A stretch of 64,000 bases of DNA from Fidelibacterota bacterium. GTDB taxonomy: Bacteria > Fidelibacterota > Marinisomatia > Marinisomatales > TCS55. The stretch is taken from assembly GCA_029936965.1 (NCBI GenBank), contig JAPYRG010000012.1, forward strand, positions 1 through 64,000, in the 5' to 3' direction. How positions within the stretch are numbered: position 1 is the first letter of the stretch; the number at the start of each line of letters is the position of its first letter. Below the pieces are notes generated by a model. That model made no database searches, was not told the origin of the DNA, and saw nothing but the letters and a program-made list of their open reading frames with translations. The position numbers were made by a program, and so were the translations under genes. Below are positions 18,963 to 27,700 of the stretch, one piece after another.

Positions 18963-19236
18963 GTACTATTTTTTCTTCTAATTTTTCTATTTCTTGTATG
19001 AGCAATTCAATATTTTCAGCTTTTTCAAATATTTCTGCTGCTTTATAGTAACCTTCAGTATTAATAAACGCATTAATTATAGGTCCGAAAAATATCATCG
19101 CATGGCTTCCAATCAAAGATAATGGTTTAGTTAGTTCTAAAAAAAACACTGCTGGTGTTATGAGACCAGATTGATGTATTCTTGCTGCTATCTTGCGAAT
19201 AAATTTTCTTTCAGCATTTATATTTTTAGAATTCAT
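18949..19236 (-). CDS. Small conserved protein of the GlmL/DUF6754 cluster
   Basis: 95 residues. The N-terminal half has the basic stretch A-E-R-K-F-I-R-K-I-A-A-R-I-H followed by a moderately hydrophobic block (T-P-A-V-F-F-L-E-L-T-K-P-L-S, then I-F-F-G-P-I-I-N-A-F), perhaps membrane-associated. The C-terminal half is a charged helix (I-E-L-L-I-Q-E-I-E-K-L-E-E-K-I) able to form a coiled coil. The family is not known to me. It lies between the barrel-sandwich protein and the DUF6754 gene, overlapping the latter. An adaptor linking cytosolic and membrane parts would fit, but is speculative. Confidence 0.65.
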   Translation of the reverse strand: MNSKNINAERKFIRKIAARIHQSGLITPAVFFLELTKPLSLIGSHAMIFFGPIINAFINTEGYYKAAEIFEKAENIELLIQEIEKLEEKIVHVER

Positions 19237-19245
19237 TAATTAACC

Positions 19246-20370
19246 TTAAACGGTTTCAACCCTTTCTAGATTTGCTCTAGGAATTACAAAATTTAGATCA
19301 TTTATTTTTACTTCCGCAACCCGAACCATAGTTTCAGATTCCATTTTTTGCAATTCACGAGGTAATGACGCAACTGTACCTATATGACCAAAATACGGCG
19401 CTCTAATCACACGAACTAAGCTACCTTCAGTAATTCCTGTTTCATTCTTCTTTAATGCCGAATCTAAGCCATCAACATCATTGAAAGGTATAACAATTTC
19501 TGGCCGAATTACTCCTGCTCTAATTTGTGTGGCGCCATTAACAGAAGTAAATCTTCCATTGTGCCTTTTTAGTATATCAAAAGACCTAGCGCCCATAGGA
19601 ATTTTTCCATATCCTTCCGTAATAATTAATGAGGTACCAATATCTTCTGATCCTGTAATGGCGACACCCAGAGTATATCCTAGTATATCTTTTAAATCAT
19701 GATAATTATAGCCACCTACTACTACCGCAGAGACTCCCATACTAATTGCTTTTTTATATGCATTAAGACTGATATGCGATCCGCCAACAATAATGCTGCC
19801 TTTATTATCTGTAGTAATCATATCTTCATTCAATTCATCTTCGCGGTTAGCTACTAACACACTCAAATCGCCTCTATTCTCTCCACCCATACCAAAGATC
19901 CCTTGGATAAAGACTGCGTTGGAAGTTATAATAACTCCTTCTTTATCCATTACTTCTGATACATTTCCATTTATATATGCATCAACTTCTACAGGAATTG
20001 GTGCTTCACGAATAACTACCTGTCCTGTAATATGTGAAACGGATTCAAGAATACCATCAACAGGGCTTTTTACTTCAGATTTAAATAATCCAAAAAGCCC
20101 CTTTGTCTCTGCCAGTAGGTCGCCTTCTGATACATTTTTTCCAATATCAATTAACATAAACTCTGGAACGTCTTGCGCATCAACATTTAATAGATTGGCA
20201 ACATTTACCATCTTAACATTGCCTGGCAAATGTGTTCTAGCAACTATTTGGTCTGGAGTAACATCAGTTCCTTTATCTACAAGAACCTCACCCTTAAGAG
20301 GTAATCTTCTTTCTTTTTCAACAGAAGTATTTTCAAGTACTTTTAATCCCGGTGTATAAGCATGTGACAT
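19246..20370 (-). CDS. Barrel-sandwich / KOW-domain protein of the GlmL cluster
   Basis: 374 residues with no signal peptide or membrane span. Residues about 20-140 resemble a barrel-sandwich hybrid (lipoyl-like) fold, with G-K-N-V-S-E-G-D-L-L-A-E at 78-89 and K-S-P-V-D-G-I-L-E-S at 101-110. It lacks the lysine context of a true lipoyl or biotin site. The middle part (about 145-260) alternates strands and glycines (I-I-V-G-G-S-H-I-S and V-V-V-G-G-Y-N-Y). Residues about 316-337 (S-L-V-R-V-I-R-A-P-Y-F-G-H-I-G-T-V) look like a KOW motif, and L-E-R-V-E ends the protein. It may bind nucleic acid or serve as an assembly hub. It lies 2 bases after the ASKHA ATPase gene. Confidence 0.7.
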   Translation of the reverse strand: MSHAYTPGLKVLENTSVEKERRLPLKGEVLVDKGTDVTPDQIVARTHLPGNVKMVNVANLLNVDAQDVPEFMLIDIGKNVSEGDLLAETKGLFGLFKSEVKSPVDGILESVSHITGQVVIREAPIPVEVDAYINGNVSEVMDKEGVIITSNAVFIQGIFGMGGENRGDLSVLVANREDELNEDMITTDNKGSIIVGGSHISLNAYKKAISMGVSAVVVGGYNYHDLKDILGYTLGVAITGSEDIGTSLIITEGYGKIPMGARSFDILKRHNGRFTSVNGATQIRAGVIRPEIVIPFNDVDGLDSALKKNETGITEGSLVRVIRAPYFGHIGTVASLPRELQKMESETMVRVAEVKINDLNFVIPRANLERVETV

Positions 20371-20372
20371 AA

Positions 20373-22193
20373 TTATTTTTCATCTCCATCTGGATATTCA
20401 TTTATTGCATTACTCCATACATTTAAACTATCTATTCGTTTATCATTTTCACTTGGAAGATTAAACGGTCTTCCACGACCATCAAAAACTAGTCCCACAA
20501 CCCCACCATATAAAGTTGTATTGATTTCTTCATTCTTACCTGCACCAACATCCATTCCTTTTCCAGGCATAAGTTTAGCCATAATTGGCTCATATTCTGC
20601 AGGTATTGATAATAGTTCTCCTTGGTGTAATTCTATTTGCTGATCAGATCCATCTGCCATATCTAAAGAAACTGATAAGATCATATCTCCGGGATTTGAT
20701 TTTCCGATAGGAGCAATGCAAGTACCTAAACGGATAAGACAGTCTTTATTAAATACTTCTAATGCAGCCTTTCTTGCACTTTCAGCTAGATTTTTTTGAT
20801 CAATATTTGCAAGCACCCCAAGCTGAGGCATCATAAAAATAGAATCTACTGCTAATTGGGTTATACCTTCAGGAAGAAACGAATCAATCAACATTCTTGC
20901 TGCTTGTTCTCTTCTAGGAGCGTGAGATAGAACACCTCCTGAGCCTACAAGCAAATCCAATTCCATCATATCAACAAGAGACAATCCAGAATCTGACTGC
21001 TCAAAAGCATCGGAAATAGTTCGTTCTTTCTGTACTCCCTTCAGATTTACAGCAAAAGCTTTATGCTGAATGAATGATAATCGCAATGCTTCTCTAGCTA
21101 TGGCTTGTTCAATCTTTAATTCTTCCATTGATTGGGGAACTGTTGTTGGTCGAATCATTTTGTTTCCTATACGATTTGTTAATTCTTTTTCATCAATATC
21201 AAATGGAACCCAACGTAAAACATTTTTTAGCGAAGCTTCAGCAAGAACATTGCAAATTGAATAACTCATTCCAAGATTAGCGCTTACCGTTCGATTAAAT
21301 TGATTTTGAAATACAGAGAATATATCTGTTGTTGCACCGCCAATATCAACCCCAACAACAGAAATATTTTCTTCTGCTGCAATCATTTCAATCAATGAAC
21401 CTACTGCGCCAGGTGTCGGCATAATTGGAGCGTCTGTCCAACTCATTAATTTATTATAACCAGGAGCCTGTTGCATGACATGCTCCATGAATAAATCATG
21501 AATTATGTCACGACTTGGGTTTAAGTTCTCTCTCTCTAATACAGGACGAATATTTTCCACAATGGTAAGATCTGTTTGTTCTCCCAAAGTTTTGGTTATT
21601 TCATCACTCGCTTTATTATTTCCTGCATATATAACAGGCAATTTATAATCACTACCTAATCTAGGCTGGGGATTAGCCGCCTTTAAAATTTCTGCAAGTT
21701 CAATAACATGCTTAGTTGTACCTCCATCGACTCCTCCTGATAACAATATCATATCCGGACGCAATTGTCGAATACGAGTAATTTTTTCATGTGGTTTACG
21801 ACCATCATTCGAAGCAAGAACATCCATCACAATAGATCCTGCACCAAGAGCAGCCCGCTCTGCACTTTCTCCACTCATTGACTTAACCACACCTGCAACC
21901 ATCATCTGAAGTCCTCCACCAGCAGAACTAGTAGACACATATATATCCACACCTTCATTATTATTATGCGGAGTAATTATTTTTTCCCCATCTAACAACT
22001 TTCTACTTGATAATTCTTCCACTTCCATTACAGCATTTAAAACTCCTCTAGTTACATCTTCAAAAGGAGCTTCAACCGTAGTAGGGGCCTCTCCCCTACA
22101 ACGCAATCTATATTCACCATCAACAAATTCAATAAGTATTGCCTTTGTAGTGGTGCTACCGCAATCAGTGGCTAGTATTGATTTCAATTCCAT
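20373..22193 (-). CDS. GlmL/MutL-family ASKHA ATPase
   Basis: 606 residues. ASKHA (actin/hexokinase/Hsp70) nucleotide-binding motifs are clear: phosphate-1 D-C-G-S-T-T-T-K at 10-17, a glycine loop L-S-G-G-V-D-G-G-T-T at 151-160, phosphate-2 G-V-D-I-G-G-A-T-T-D at 281-290, and the adenosine motif G-S-G-G-V-L-S-H-A at 417-425. This architecture matches the GlmL family, first named as the accessory (reactivase-like) protein of B12-dependent glutamate mutase. No mutase subunits, B12-binding domain or methylaspartase lie in the window, so that role is unlikely here. I infer an ATP-driven partner of the linked membrane proteins. It begins 2 bases after cdsA. Confidence 0.88.
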   Translation of the reverse strand: MELKSILATDCGSTTTKAILIEFVDGEYRLRCRGEAPTTVEAPFEDVTRGVLNAVMEVEELSSRKLLDGEKIITPHNNNEGVDIYVSTSSAGGGLQMMVAGVVKSMSGESAERAALGAGSIVMDVLASNDGRKPHEKITRIRQLRPDMILLSGGVDGGTTKHVIELAEILKAANPQPRLGSDYKLPVIYAGNNKASDEITKTLGEQTDLTIVENIRPVLERENLNPSRDIIHDLFMEHVMQQAPGYNKLMSWTDAPIMPTPGAVGSLIEMIAAEENISVVGVDIGGATTDIFSVFQNQFNRTVSANLGMSYSICNVLAEASLKNVLRWVPFDIDEKELTNRIGNKMIRPTTVPQSMEELKIEQAIAREALRLSFIQHKAFAVNLKGVQKERTISDAFEQSDSGLSLVDMMELDLLVGSGGVLSHAPRREQAARMLIDSFLPEGITQLAVDSIFMMPQLGVLANIDQKNLAESARKAALEVFNKDCLIRLGTCIAPIGKSNPGDMILSVSLDMADGSDQQIELHQGELLSIPAEYEPIMAKLMPGKGMDVGAGKNEEINTTLYGGVVGLVFDGRGRPFNLPSENDKRIDSLNVWSNAINEYPDGDEK

Positions 22194-22195
22194 AA

Positions 22196-23062
22196 TTATG
22201 ATACTCTGGGAAAATAAATGAAGGTTAAATATGCATAAGTCAATGGACTAGAAAAAATGATTGAATCAAAACGATCCAACACACCTCCGTGCCCTAGTAA
22301 TATAGTTCCTGAATCTTTTACGCCAAGATCTCTTTTAATTAAAGATTCAGCAAAATCTCCAGCTTGCCCAAAAAAACCAGTTACTATACTTAAAGCTAAG
22401 ATATCCAAATTAGATAAATCTGGTAAAAACCCTTGATAACTTAAAGCAAGGAAAAATACTATTGCTGATAATAAACCAGCAATACACCCTACCCATGATT
22501 TGTTTGGACTAACTCTTGGAAGAATCTTTTTCTTGCCCCATTTCATCCCAAATACATAAGCCGCTGAATCACAAATCCATATTGAAAGAATCATACAAAT
22601 AGTAAAATTTGTATTTTGCTCTGAATCTAAATTTCTTAGAGCAATTAATGTGCCCAACAATAATGGAACATACATTACACCAAGAAGTGTAATTGCAATA
22701 TTTCTTGTAGGATTAATAACATTCCTTTTCATCTCAAATAAAAAAAGTATTACAATTGAAATACATAAAAATATCAATAGTGGATCCGCAGTACCATTTG
22801 AAAGAAAAGTGTAAAATTGAAATTCATTTATATTTAATAACAAAAAATAATATCCAGCTAATATAAAAGTGAAAATATATCCAAATATCTTTATGGGTGA
22901 TTGATCTTTGGTTGTTGTTAACCGATAAAATTCATTAATACCAATCATCATAACTAATAAAACAAATAAAGCAAATAGTAATCCGCCCTGCCACAATAAA
23001 TATATTATAGCAGGGATACCAATCACATTAATAACTGTTCGATTATTTGAAAGTTGATTCAT
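22196..23062 (-). CDS. cdsA: Phosphatidate cytidylyltransferase
   Basis: 288 residues with about eight membrane spans. The CDP-diglyceride synthase signature is intact near the C-terminus: S-L-I-K-R-D-L-G-V-K-D-S-G, then G-H-G-G-V-L-D-R-F-D-S. The enzyme makes CDP-diacylglycerol from phosphatidate and CTP in the inner membrane, the branch point of phospholipid synthesis. It is the first gene of the run that continues 2 bases later with the GlmL-type ATPase. It is preceded by a 71-base gap in which a promoter could lie. Confidence 0.95.
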   Translation of the reverse strand: MNQLSNNRTVINVIGIPAIIYLLWQGGLLFALFVLLVMMIGINEFYRLTTTKDQSPIKIFGYIFTFILAGYYFLLLNINEFQFYTFLSNGTADPLLIFLCISIVILFLFEMKRNVINPTRNIAITLLGVMYVPLLLGTLIALRNLDSEQNTNFTICMILSIWICDSAAYVFGMKWGKKKILPRVSPNKSWVGCIAGLLSAIVFFLALSYQGFLPDLSNLDILALSIVTGFFGQAGDFAESLIKRDLGVKDSGTILLGHGGVLDRFDSIIFSSPLTYAYLTFIYFPRVS

Positions 23063-23133
23063 GATAAGCGATGAAAACCGAGGCGAAAATACATCTAATT
23101 AGCTCTATTATCAATAATGGATGGAGATAACAT

Positions 23134-23595
23134 TTATGATCCAGATTTATGCTTCATGTATTTATTGTCGCCAACCTCAATCAGCTCTATCCGAACTTTA
23201 GTTGTTCCTTGAGCAATAAAACCCAGTTTCTTCGCAGCTCCATATGAACAATCTAATATCCTTCCTTTTACATAAGGACCTCGATCATTGATTCGTAAAA
23301 TTAACGATTTATCATTGGAAAGGTTGGTTACACGAACAATTGTATTTAATGGTAGAGTTTTATGTGCTGCAGTTAATCCATACATATCATATACTTCTCC
23401 ATTTGCAGTTAATTTTCCATGAAAGTCTGTTCCATAATAAGAACTGATACCTGTAAGCACTTTTGGAACACGATTCATCGTTTTAAAAGATTTGGGATTT
23501 AATTTTTTCTTCGAAGAAACCGAACTGCCATAGCGAGGTGAATTAGTGCATGAAAACAAAATAAAAGTAAATATGATAAATAATATTCTTATCAT
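23134..23595 (-). CDS. rlpA: RlpA-like septal lytic transglycosylase lipoprotein
   Basis: 153 residues. A lipoprotein signal peptide (F-I-L-F-S-C, Cys16) precedes a double-psi beta-barrel (RlpA/DPBB) domain. That domain has G-I-S-S-Y-Y-G-T-D-F-H-G-K-L-T-A-N-G-E near 48-66, a conserved H-K-T-L-P-L-N-T, and R-I-N-D-R-G-P-Y near 102. RlpA cleaves naked (peptide-free) glycan strands in peptidoglycan at division sites. There is no C-terminal SPOR domain, so septal targeting would differ from E. coli. Catalytic activity is family knowledge; only the fold motifs are seen here. Confidence 0.9.
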   Translation of the reverse strand: MIRILFIIFTFILFSCTNSPRYGSSVSSKKKLNPKSFKTMNRVPKVLTGISSYYGTDFHGKLTANGEVYDMYGLTAAHKTLPLNTIVRVTNLSNDKSLILRINDRGPYVKGRILDCSYGAAKKLGFIAQGTTKVRIELIEVGDNKYMKHKSGS

Positions 23596-23625
23596 TAATC
23601 TAATTTAACTCTAGCAATAATTTCA

Positions 23626-24357
23626 TTAATCTCTTTTATTAATAAGAGTTTTAACTCTCCATGGAGTAAAACAAACCGTCCCTAGTGAGATATGATCAGC
23701 ACCTAATGTTAGATAATCATCGACATGTTGAATATTTTCTACACCACCTCCTGCTATAATTTCTATTGAGTCTCCCCAATTATCTCGAATAATATTTATC
23801 ATTTTATTTACATAAGGACGTAAAGTTTTCCCAGACAAACCACCTTCTTTAACTGGCAGAGTATTACAACAATGGATTTGTTTAAATCCAATTTCTTCAA
23901 TAAGAAATTTCAACTCATCAATAGTAGTTAATGGAGATATTTTAACTATACAGTATTTTCTTTTAGACGAACTCGTAAATAATCTAGTATCATCCCAAGA
24001 CAAATTCGTATCATGCTCAACATTTGGACAGCTTAGATTAATTTCAAGAGACTGATCATCAGAAACTATCTCAATAATTTTTTTAAAATCTCCAGACTCT
24101 AATTCACCAATAGATAGAATTTCATTTAAAGCAGTTTTTTTAACTCCGACTAAAATGCCTGGGTTTGGTAAACCGAGTTTATTGGTCCAGCCTTGATACG
24201 CGCTATTATAGCGAAGAGTTGCACCAATTTTCCATAATCTTTTTAGTAGACCACCTCTAGATTCCATTGTCCAGGTGCCGGTTACTGGAACAACATTTGG
24301 ATATGATTTGTATTTTAGATAGTTACCAAATGGCGCAGCTATAAAGTATTTCATCAT
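23626..24357 (-). CDS. Dihydroorotate dehydrogenase-like FMN protein
   Basis: 243 residues, shorter than typical dihydroorotate dehydrogenases (about 300-340). Motifs of the family are present: E-I-N-L-S-C-P-N near 106-113, I-V-K-I-S-P near 141, G-L-S-G-K-T-L-R-P near 175, and the FMN phosphate loops I-A-G-G-G-V-E-N and S-L-G-T-V near the C-terminus. The N-terminus begins A-A-P-F-G-N-Y rather than the usual A-A-G region. It may be a divergent PyrD or a related FMN oxidoreductase of other function. No pyrimidine genes are adjacent. Confidence 0.6.
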   Translation of the reverse strand: MMKYFIAAPFGNYLKYKSYPNVVPVTGTWTMESRGGLLKRLWKIGATLRYNSAYQGWTNKLGLPNPGILVGVKKTALNEILSIGELESGDFKKIIEIVSDDQSLEINLSCPNVEHDTNLSWDDTRLFTSSSKRKYCIVKISPLTTIDELKFLIEEIGFKQIHCCNTLPVKEGGLSGKTLRPYVNKMINIIRDNWGDSIEIIAGGGVENIQHVDDYLTLGADHISLGTVCFTPWRVKTLINKRD

Positions 24358-24381
24358 AAGAATAGAATATTAAGTATTACT

Positions 24382-26199
24382 TTAATTATCCACCTTATTA
24401 TTAATAGTATCATTAGAAACGTCAGTTTTAACTATGCTAGATGTATCGTTTACTTCGCTTGATTTAATTGAATCCATTTCTTTTATAATTGATACGGTAT
24501 TTTTTAATTCAGTAAATCGATTTGTAGTAGCCAAAGCTTGTTCACTATCGGGTTTGTATTTTTGAAGCCAGTCATAATAGAAAAGAGCACTATCAGCATT
24601 AGAAAAATAACGATCATACTTAATAGCAAGATACATTGCAGATCGTGCAGACACATCACTTTCTCTATCCTGTTGGAGAATTTTTCTAAAAATACCTAAT
24701 GCACCTATTGGTTTATTCTGCCAAGTAATTTCACCTTCACGAAATAATTTATTTGATGAACCATCCAAATCAGGCATGTCATAATGTATACGCAAATATT
24801 CTGCATATTCAGATCTTGGAAATTGGTCTAATAATGAATCCCGCAAAGAAACTGCTAAAGTTGAATCGCCCTCCTGATGACATATATAAGAAGATGTAAA
24901 TAATGATTTACTATATTGAGATGTTTTTGGAAGACTATCAACAATCATTAAAAAGTTTAGGATTGATTCTTTTGGACGATTAAAGTGGAATGCCTCCAGT
25001 TCGCCCAAATTATAATAGTGATTTGCTAAAGATTCATAATTTACATGAGAATCAACCTTATTAGGTTTAGCAACTAAAGTTGAATCAAAATTAGTAGTAT
25101 CGATATTTACTTTAGCTAATAATTCTTTACGCAATTCAATTATCGATGACTTTGAATCATTATAAGACTTGATTTGCTTTACCCGAAGATTAGCTGTAGG
25201 TGTATACTGAGACTTACGATATTCGCGCGTAACTTGACTATATTGTTTTTCTGCATCATCTAAATCCCAATTTTCATTAATTGCAATTTCTCCTAGCATA
25301 TAATATGCTTCAGCAGAGGTTTCTGTCCTTGGATAATCTGCAATAATGGATTCTAATCTATTTTTCGCTAAACTATTTTCATTTTTCATCTGATAAAGTT
25401 GTACTAATTCTAGCTCCAAACTTCCATGAATTCTGGTAAAACGATCATCTATTAGGATTGTTTTAATTTCAGACATTACTATACTCCAATTACCTAAGAT
25501 GCGATGTATTCGAACAATCTGTAGTTTTGCTTCTTCAATCCTTTTTTTAGAAGTTGAATATCTTATAAGATTTTTATTAGCCTCTAAAGATAAATCATAA
25601 TCATCTTTATCATATGCTAATAGCGAAATACGATAATATATCTGCCCTCTCTGATCTGTATCTGTAGTAAGCTCTGCACCTTTAAGTAAATTATCAAGCG
25701 CAGAAGAATCTAAACTTAATTCAAGTTGAATTTCTGCAATTGATAAATATACTTTGGACTGCTGGTCAGGGATTAATTGATGACTTATAATATCATTTAA
25801 ATCTTCTAAAGCAGCCTGTGATTTCCCTTGTCTCCATTTTACCATAGCCTTCCAAAAGCCGCTTTCGAAAGGATGTCCGCTTCCAAATTCATCATCAAAT
25901 TGCTGAAATGTTGCTTCTGCTAAACGATACTCTTGTCGATGAAAATGGGATTTACCAATTAATAAAAGAGCATCATTTCTATAACTTGATTCAGGAAATT
26001 CATCAAGAACTCTCTTTGATTTTTCAATAACCTTTGAATAATCATCAATAGCAGATACGGGAATTGATTCTCCTGCTTTTTCTAACCGGATCTTTTCTGC
26101 CTTTTTAAAATATTGTTCAGCATTATAAAATGTATTGAAGTATGCACATGAAAAGGTGCATATGAACATAAAAAATATAAGGAGGTTTTTGTTTTTCAA
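24382..26199 (-). CDS. TPR-repeat envelope lipoprotein
   Basis: 605 residues. The signal peptide ends in T-F-S-C (Cys18), followed by A-Y-F-N-T-F-Y-N-A-E, a start I have seen in TPR lipoproteins of FCB bacteria. The rest is mostly helical repeats with the TPR spacing (A-L-L-L-I-G-K-S-H-F, A-Y-Y-M-L-G-E-I-A and S-Q-Y-S-K-S-L-F-T-S blocks). The domain near 35-110 resembles the outer-membrane lipoprotein BamD/YfiO TPR type. It probably scaffolds envelope proteins. It is transcribed away from the plus-strand PEGA gene, sharing a 100-base intergenic region that must hold two divergent promoters. Confidence 0.8.
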   Translation of the reverse strand: MKNKNLLIFFMFICTFSCAYFNTFYNAEQYFKKAEKIRLEKAGESIPVSAIDDYSKVIEKSKRVLDEFPESSYRNDALLLIGKSHFHRQEYRLAEATFQQFDDEFGSGHPFESGFWKAMVKWRQGKSQAALEDLNDIISHQLIPDQQSKVYLSIAEIQLELSLDSSALDNLLKGAELTTDTDQRGQIYYRISLLAYDKDDYDLSLEANKNLIRYSTSKKRIEEAKLQIVRIHRILGNWSIVMSEIKTILIDDRFTRIHGSLELELVQLYQMKNENSLAKNRLESIIADYPRTETSAEAYYMLGEIAINENWDLDDAEKQYSQVTREYRKSQYTPTANLRVKQIKSYNDSKSSIIELRKELLAKVNIDTTNFDSTLVAKPNKVDSHVNYESLANHYYNLGELEAFHFNRPKESILNFLMIVDSLPKTSQYSKSLFTSSYICHQEGDSTLAVSLRDSLLDQFPRSEYAEYLRIHYDMPDLDGSSNKLFREGEITWQNKPIGALGIFRKILQQDRESDVSARSAMYLAIKYDRYFSNADSALFYYDWLQKYKPDSEQALATTNRFTELKNTVSIIKEMDSIKSSEVNDTSSIVKTDVSNDTINNKVDN

Positions 26200-26299
26200 A
26201 TTAATTCCAGCAAAATCTGATGGAAAATTCTAATTACTATATGGTAAATACAACCAATTAACTTGTTGAATCAAGAATGTTCTCAGAATAATTTGGGAC

Positions 26300-26737
26300 A
26301 TGCATTTTGTAAAATTATGCCTGATTTATGTTTCAATCTCATTTGTCTACACTCAACAAGTTGACACAGTAAGCTCCGGCTTTGCCGTATATACAGGATT
26401 TTTAGATATAAAGGCAGATAGTTTGGGCGTTCCTCTTTTTATCGATGGGGTTTTTATTGGTGAGACGCCAATAGTTGACCCAATTCCCGTTTTACCAGGA
26501 TTTCATGAAGTTAGTTATCTGCCCCCTGAAGAGACAGAACGAGTAAGAGATCATATTATGTTTTCAGATGCAGTAAAACGGATTTATGTACCTCCTGGAG
26601 CAGTAAAACAAGTATTTTTATATTACCAGAATCAATATAGTTACCTAAAGGCAGCAAGAGCTCAAGCTCGTGTAGTTAGATATGTTGGAATCGCCTTTAT
26701 TGTATTTTTTATGGAATTGATCTGGCTATCTATCTGA
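26300..26737 (+). CDS. PEGA-like domain protein with signal peptide and C-terminal membrane span
   Basis: 145 residues. The N-terminal signal peptide ends near V-Y-T-Q-Q. A PEGA-like beta domain follows (G-V-P-L-F-I-D-G-V-F-I-G-E-T-P-I near 43-58, then P-G-F-H-E-V-S-Y), and a hydrophobic helix lies at the end (I-A-F-I-V-F-F-M-E-L-I-W). PEGA domains are small surface or periplasmic beta modules of uncertain role. No close Shine-Dalgarno site is seen. It begins the first plus-strand block. Confidence 0.7.
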   Translation: MHFVKLCLIYVSISFVYTQQVDTVSSGFAVYTGFLDIKADSLGVPLFIDGVFIGETPIVDPIPVLPGFHEVSYLPPEETERVRDHIMFSDAVKRIYVPPGAVKQVFLYYQNQYSYLKAARAQARVVRYVGIAFIVFFMELIWLSI

Positions 26738-26788
26738 ATGTATAAATAAGATTATTGTAGCTTAATATAATATCTGTAAATTTATACC

Positions 26789-26986
26789 ATGAATGAACAC
26801 CATACCCCTGACCCTGCATTAAAATTCAGACCTGATTATAAATGGCCTGATGAAGGGACAGAGCGAAACTGTCCGCAATGTGAATCTGCAATGCAGTTAA
26901 ATGAAAATAATCCTGCTTATTACGGCAAACCTTGGTGGTGTCCTCAATGCCAATTTCAGTTCTCTGAAGAAGAATTAGATAAATAA
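26789..26986 (+). CDS. Small zinc-ribbon protein
   Basis: 65 residues with two C-P-Q-C knuckles (N-C-P-Q-C near 27-31 and W-C-P-Q-C near 50-54) about 20 residues apart, a classic four-cysteine zinc ribbon. No other domain is visible. Small zinc ribbons may bind nucleic acid or proteins; the role here is unknown. It lies 51 bases after the PEGA-like gene and converges with the gene at 26996-27382. Confidence 0.7.
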   Translation: MNEHHTPDPALKFRPDYKWPDEGTERNCPQCESAMQLNENNPAYYGKPWWCPQCQFQFSEEELDK

Positions 26987-26995
26987 ATTTTATAA

Positions 26996-27382
26996 TTATG
27001 CTTTGATGATATCTATATTGTCATCAATAATTTCATCTAGAATCCATCGTACAACTGCAGCATCATCAATAAAACCCAAATTAGGAATACTATCTGGAAT
27101 ATCATCATCTGGATCAACAAAATATTGTAAAGCAAAAAGAATCTTTTGTTTTAGTTCTTTACTATGAATTGGGTAAGCGGAGATAAACTCATAAAGTTTT
27201 GCAACATCATTAACTAATTGCAACTGTGCATCATCTAAATGTGGAGAACTTATTAAGATTTCTAGCTTTTCTGGTATTAACTGCATAATTGAATTTTCAA
27301 TATTTATATCAATCGCTTCAATTTCTTTTTTATAGCGATCTTTATCTTTTTGCGTAAGTTGTATTTGATTTGGGGTTTCCAT
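26996..27382 (-). CDS. DUF1232 (YkvA-like) protein
   Basis: 128 residues. The motif Y-F-V-D-P-D-D-D-I-P-D near 89-99, followed by N-L-G-F-I-D-D-A-A-V-V near 102-112, matches the P-D-x-I-P-D...G-x-x-D-D signature of DUF1232 proteins. Members usually have a hydrophobic helix there; this one is mostly soluble, so membrane association is doubtful. The function is unknown. It diverges from bolA with 43 bases between the start codons. Confidence 0.75.
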   Translation of the reverse strand: METPNQIQLTQKDKDRYKKEIEAIDINIENSIMQLIPEKLEILISSPHLDDAQLQLVNDVAKLYEFISAYPIHSKELKQKILFALQYFVDPDDDIPDSIPNLGFIDDAAVVRWILDEIIDDNIDIIKA

Positions 27383-27425
27383 CGGTGTATAATTTACATA
27401 GCAAATTAAATTAATATTTATTTAA

Positions 27426-27698
27426 ATGAATTTAGACAATAAAATTAAGTCACGATTAAGTAAGGTAATGGATATTGATTATTTATCAATTAATTATGAT
27501 ACTAAAAAACATGTTAATCATAAGAATTACGATGGAGGAGGTCATATTGAACTAGAAATAGTATCTAGTGCTTTCGAAGGATTGTCTCTATTGGATCAAC
27601 ATAAACTTGTTTATAAAGCATTAGAAGGAATGATAAAAAAAGAAATTCATGCTTTGGCTATAAAAACAACATCAACAAGTGATTGGAAAAAGGAATAA
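27426..27698 (+). CDS. bolA: BolA-like protein
   Basis: 90 residues with the BolA fold order: an N-terminal helix (I-K-S-R-L-S-K-V), D-Y-L-S-I, then G-G-G-H-I-E-L-E-I-V-S-S-A-F-E-G near 37-52, and the helix L-L-D-Q-H-K-L-V-Y-K-A-L with the following E-I-H-A-L-A-I-K-T strand. The histidines fit iron-sulfur co-ordination with a monothiol glutaredoxin. BolA/IbaG proteins take part in iron-sulfur handling. Two bases separate it from the next gene, so both are probably co-transcribed. Confidence 0.88.
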   Translation: MNLDNKIKSRLSKVMDIDYLSINYDTKKHVNHKNYDGGGHIELEIVSSAFEGLSLLDQHKLVYKALEGMIKKEIHALAIKTTSTSDWKKE

Positions 27699-27700
27699 TT

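Noticed and set aside
19793-20359. Long open frame on the plus strand opposite the barrel-sandwich gene
   Set aside because: It is antisense to a well-supported gene in a tight operon and has serine/threonine-rich, unstructured composition, as typical of shadow frames. The same holds for the antisense frames at 6530-7036, 4942-5310, 3949-4245 and 43866-44222.
20373-22193. Glutamate mutase pathway
   Set aside because: Only the GlmL-like ATPase is found. No GlmE, GlmS or methylaspartase is present in the window.
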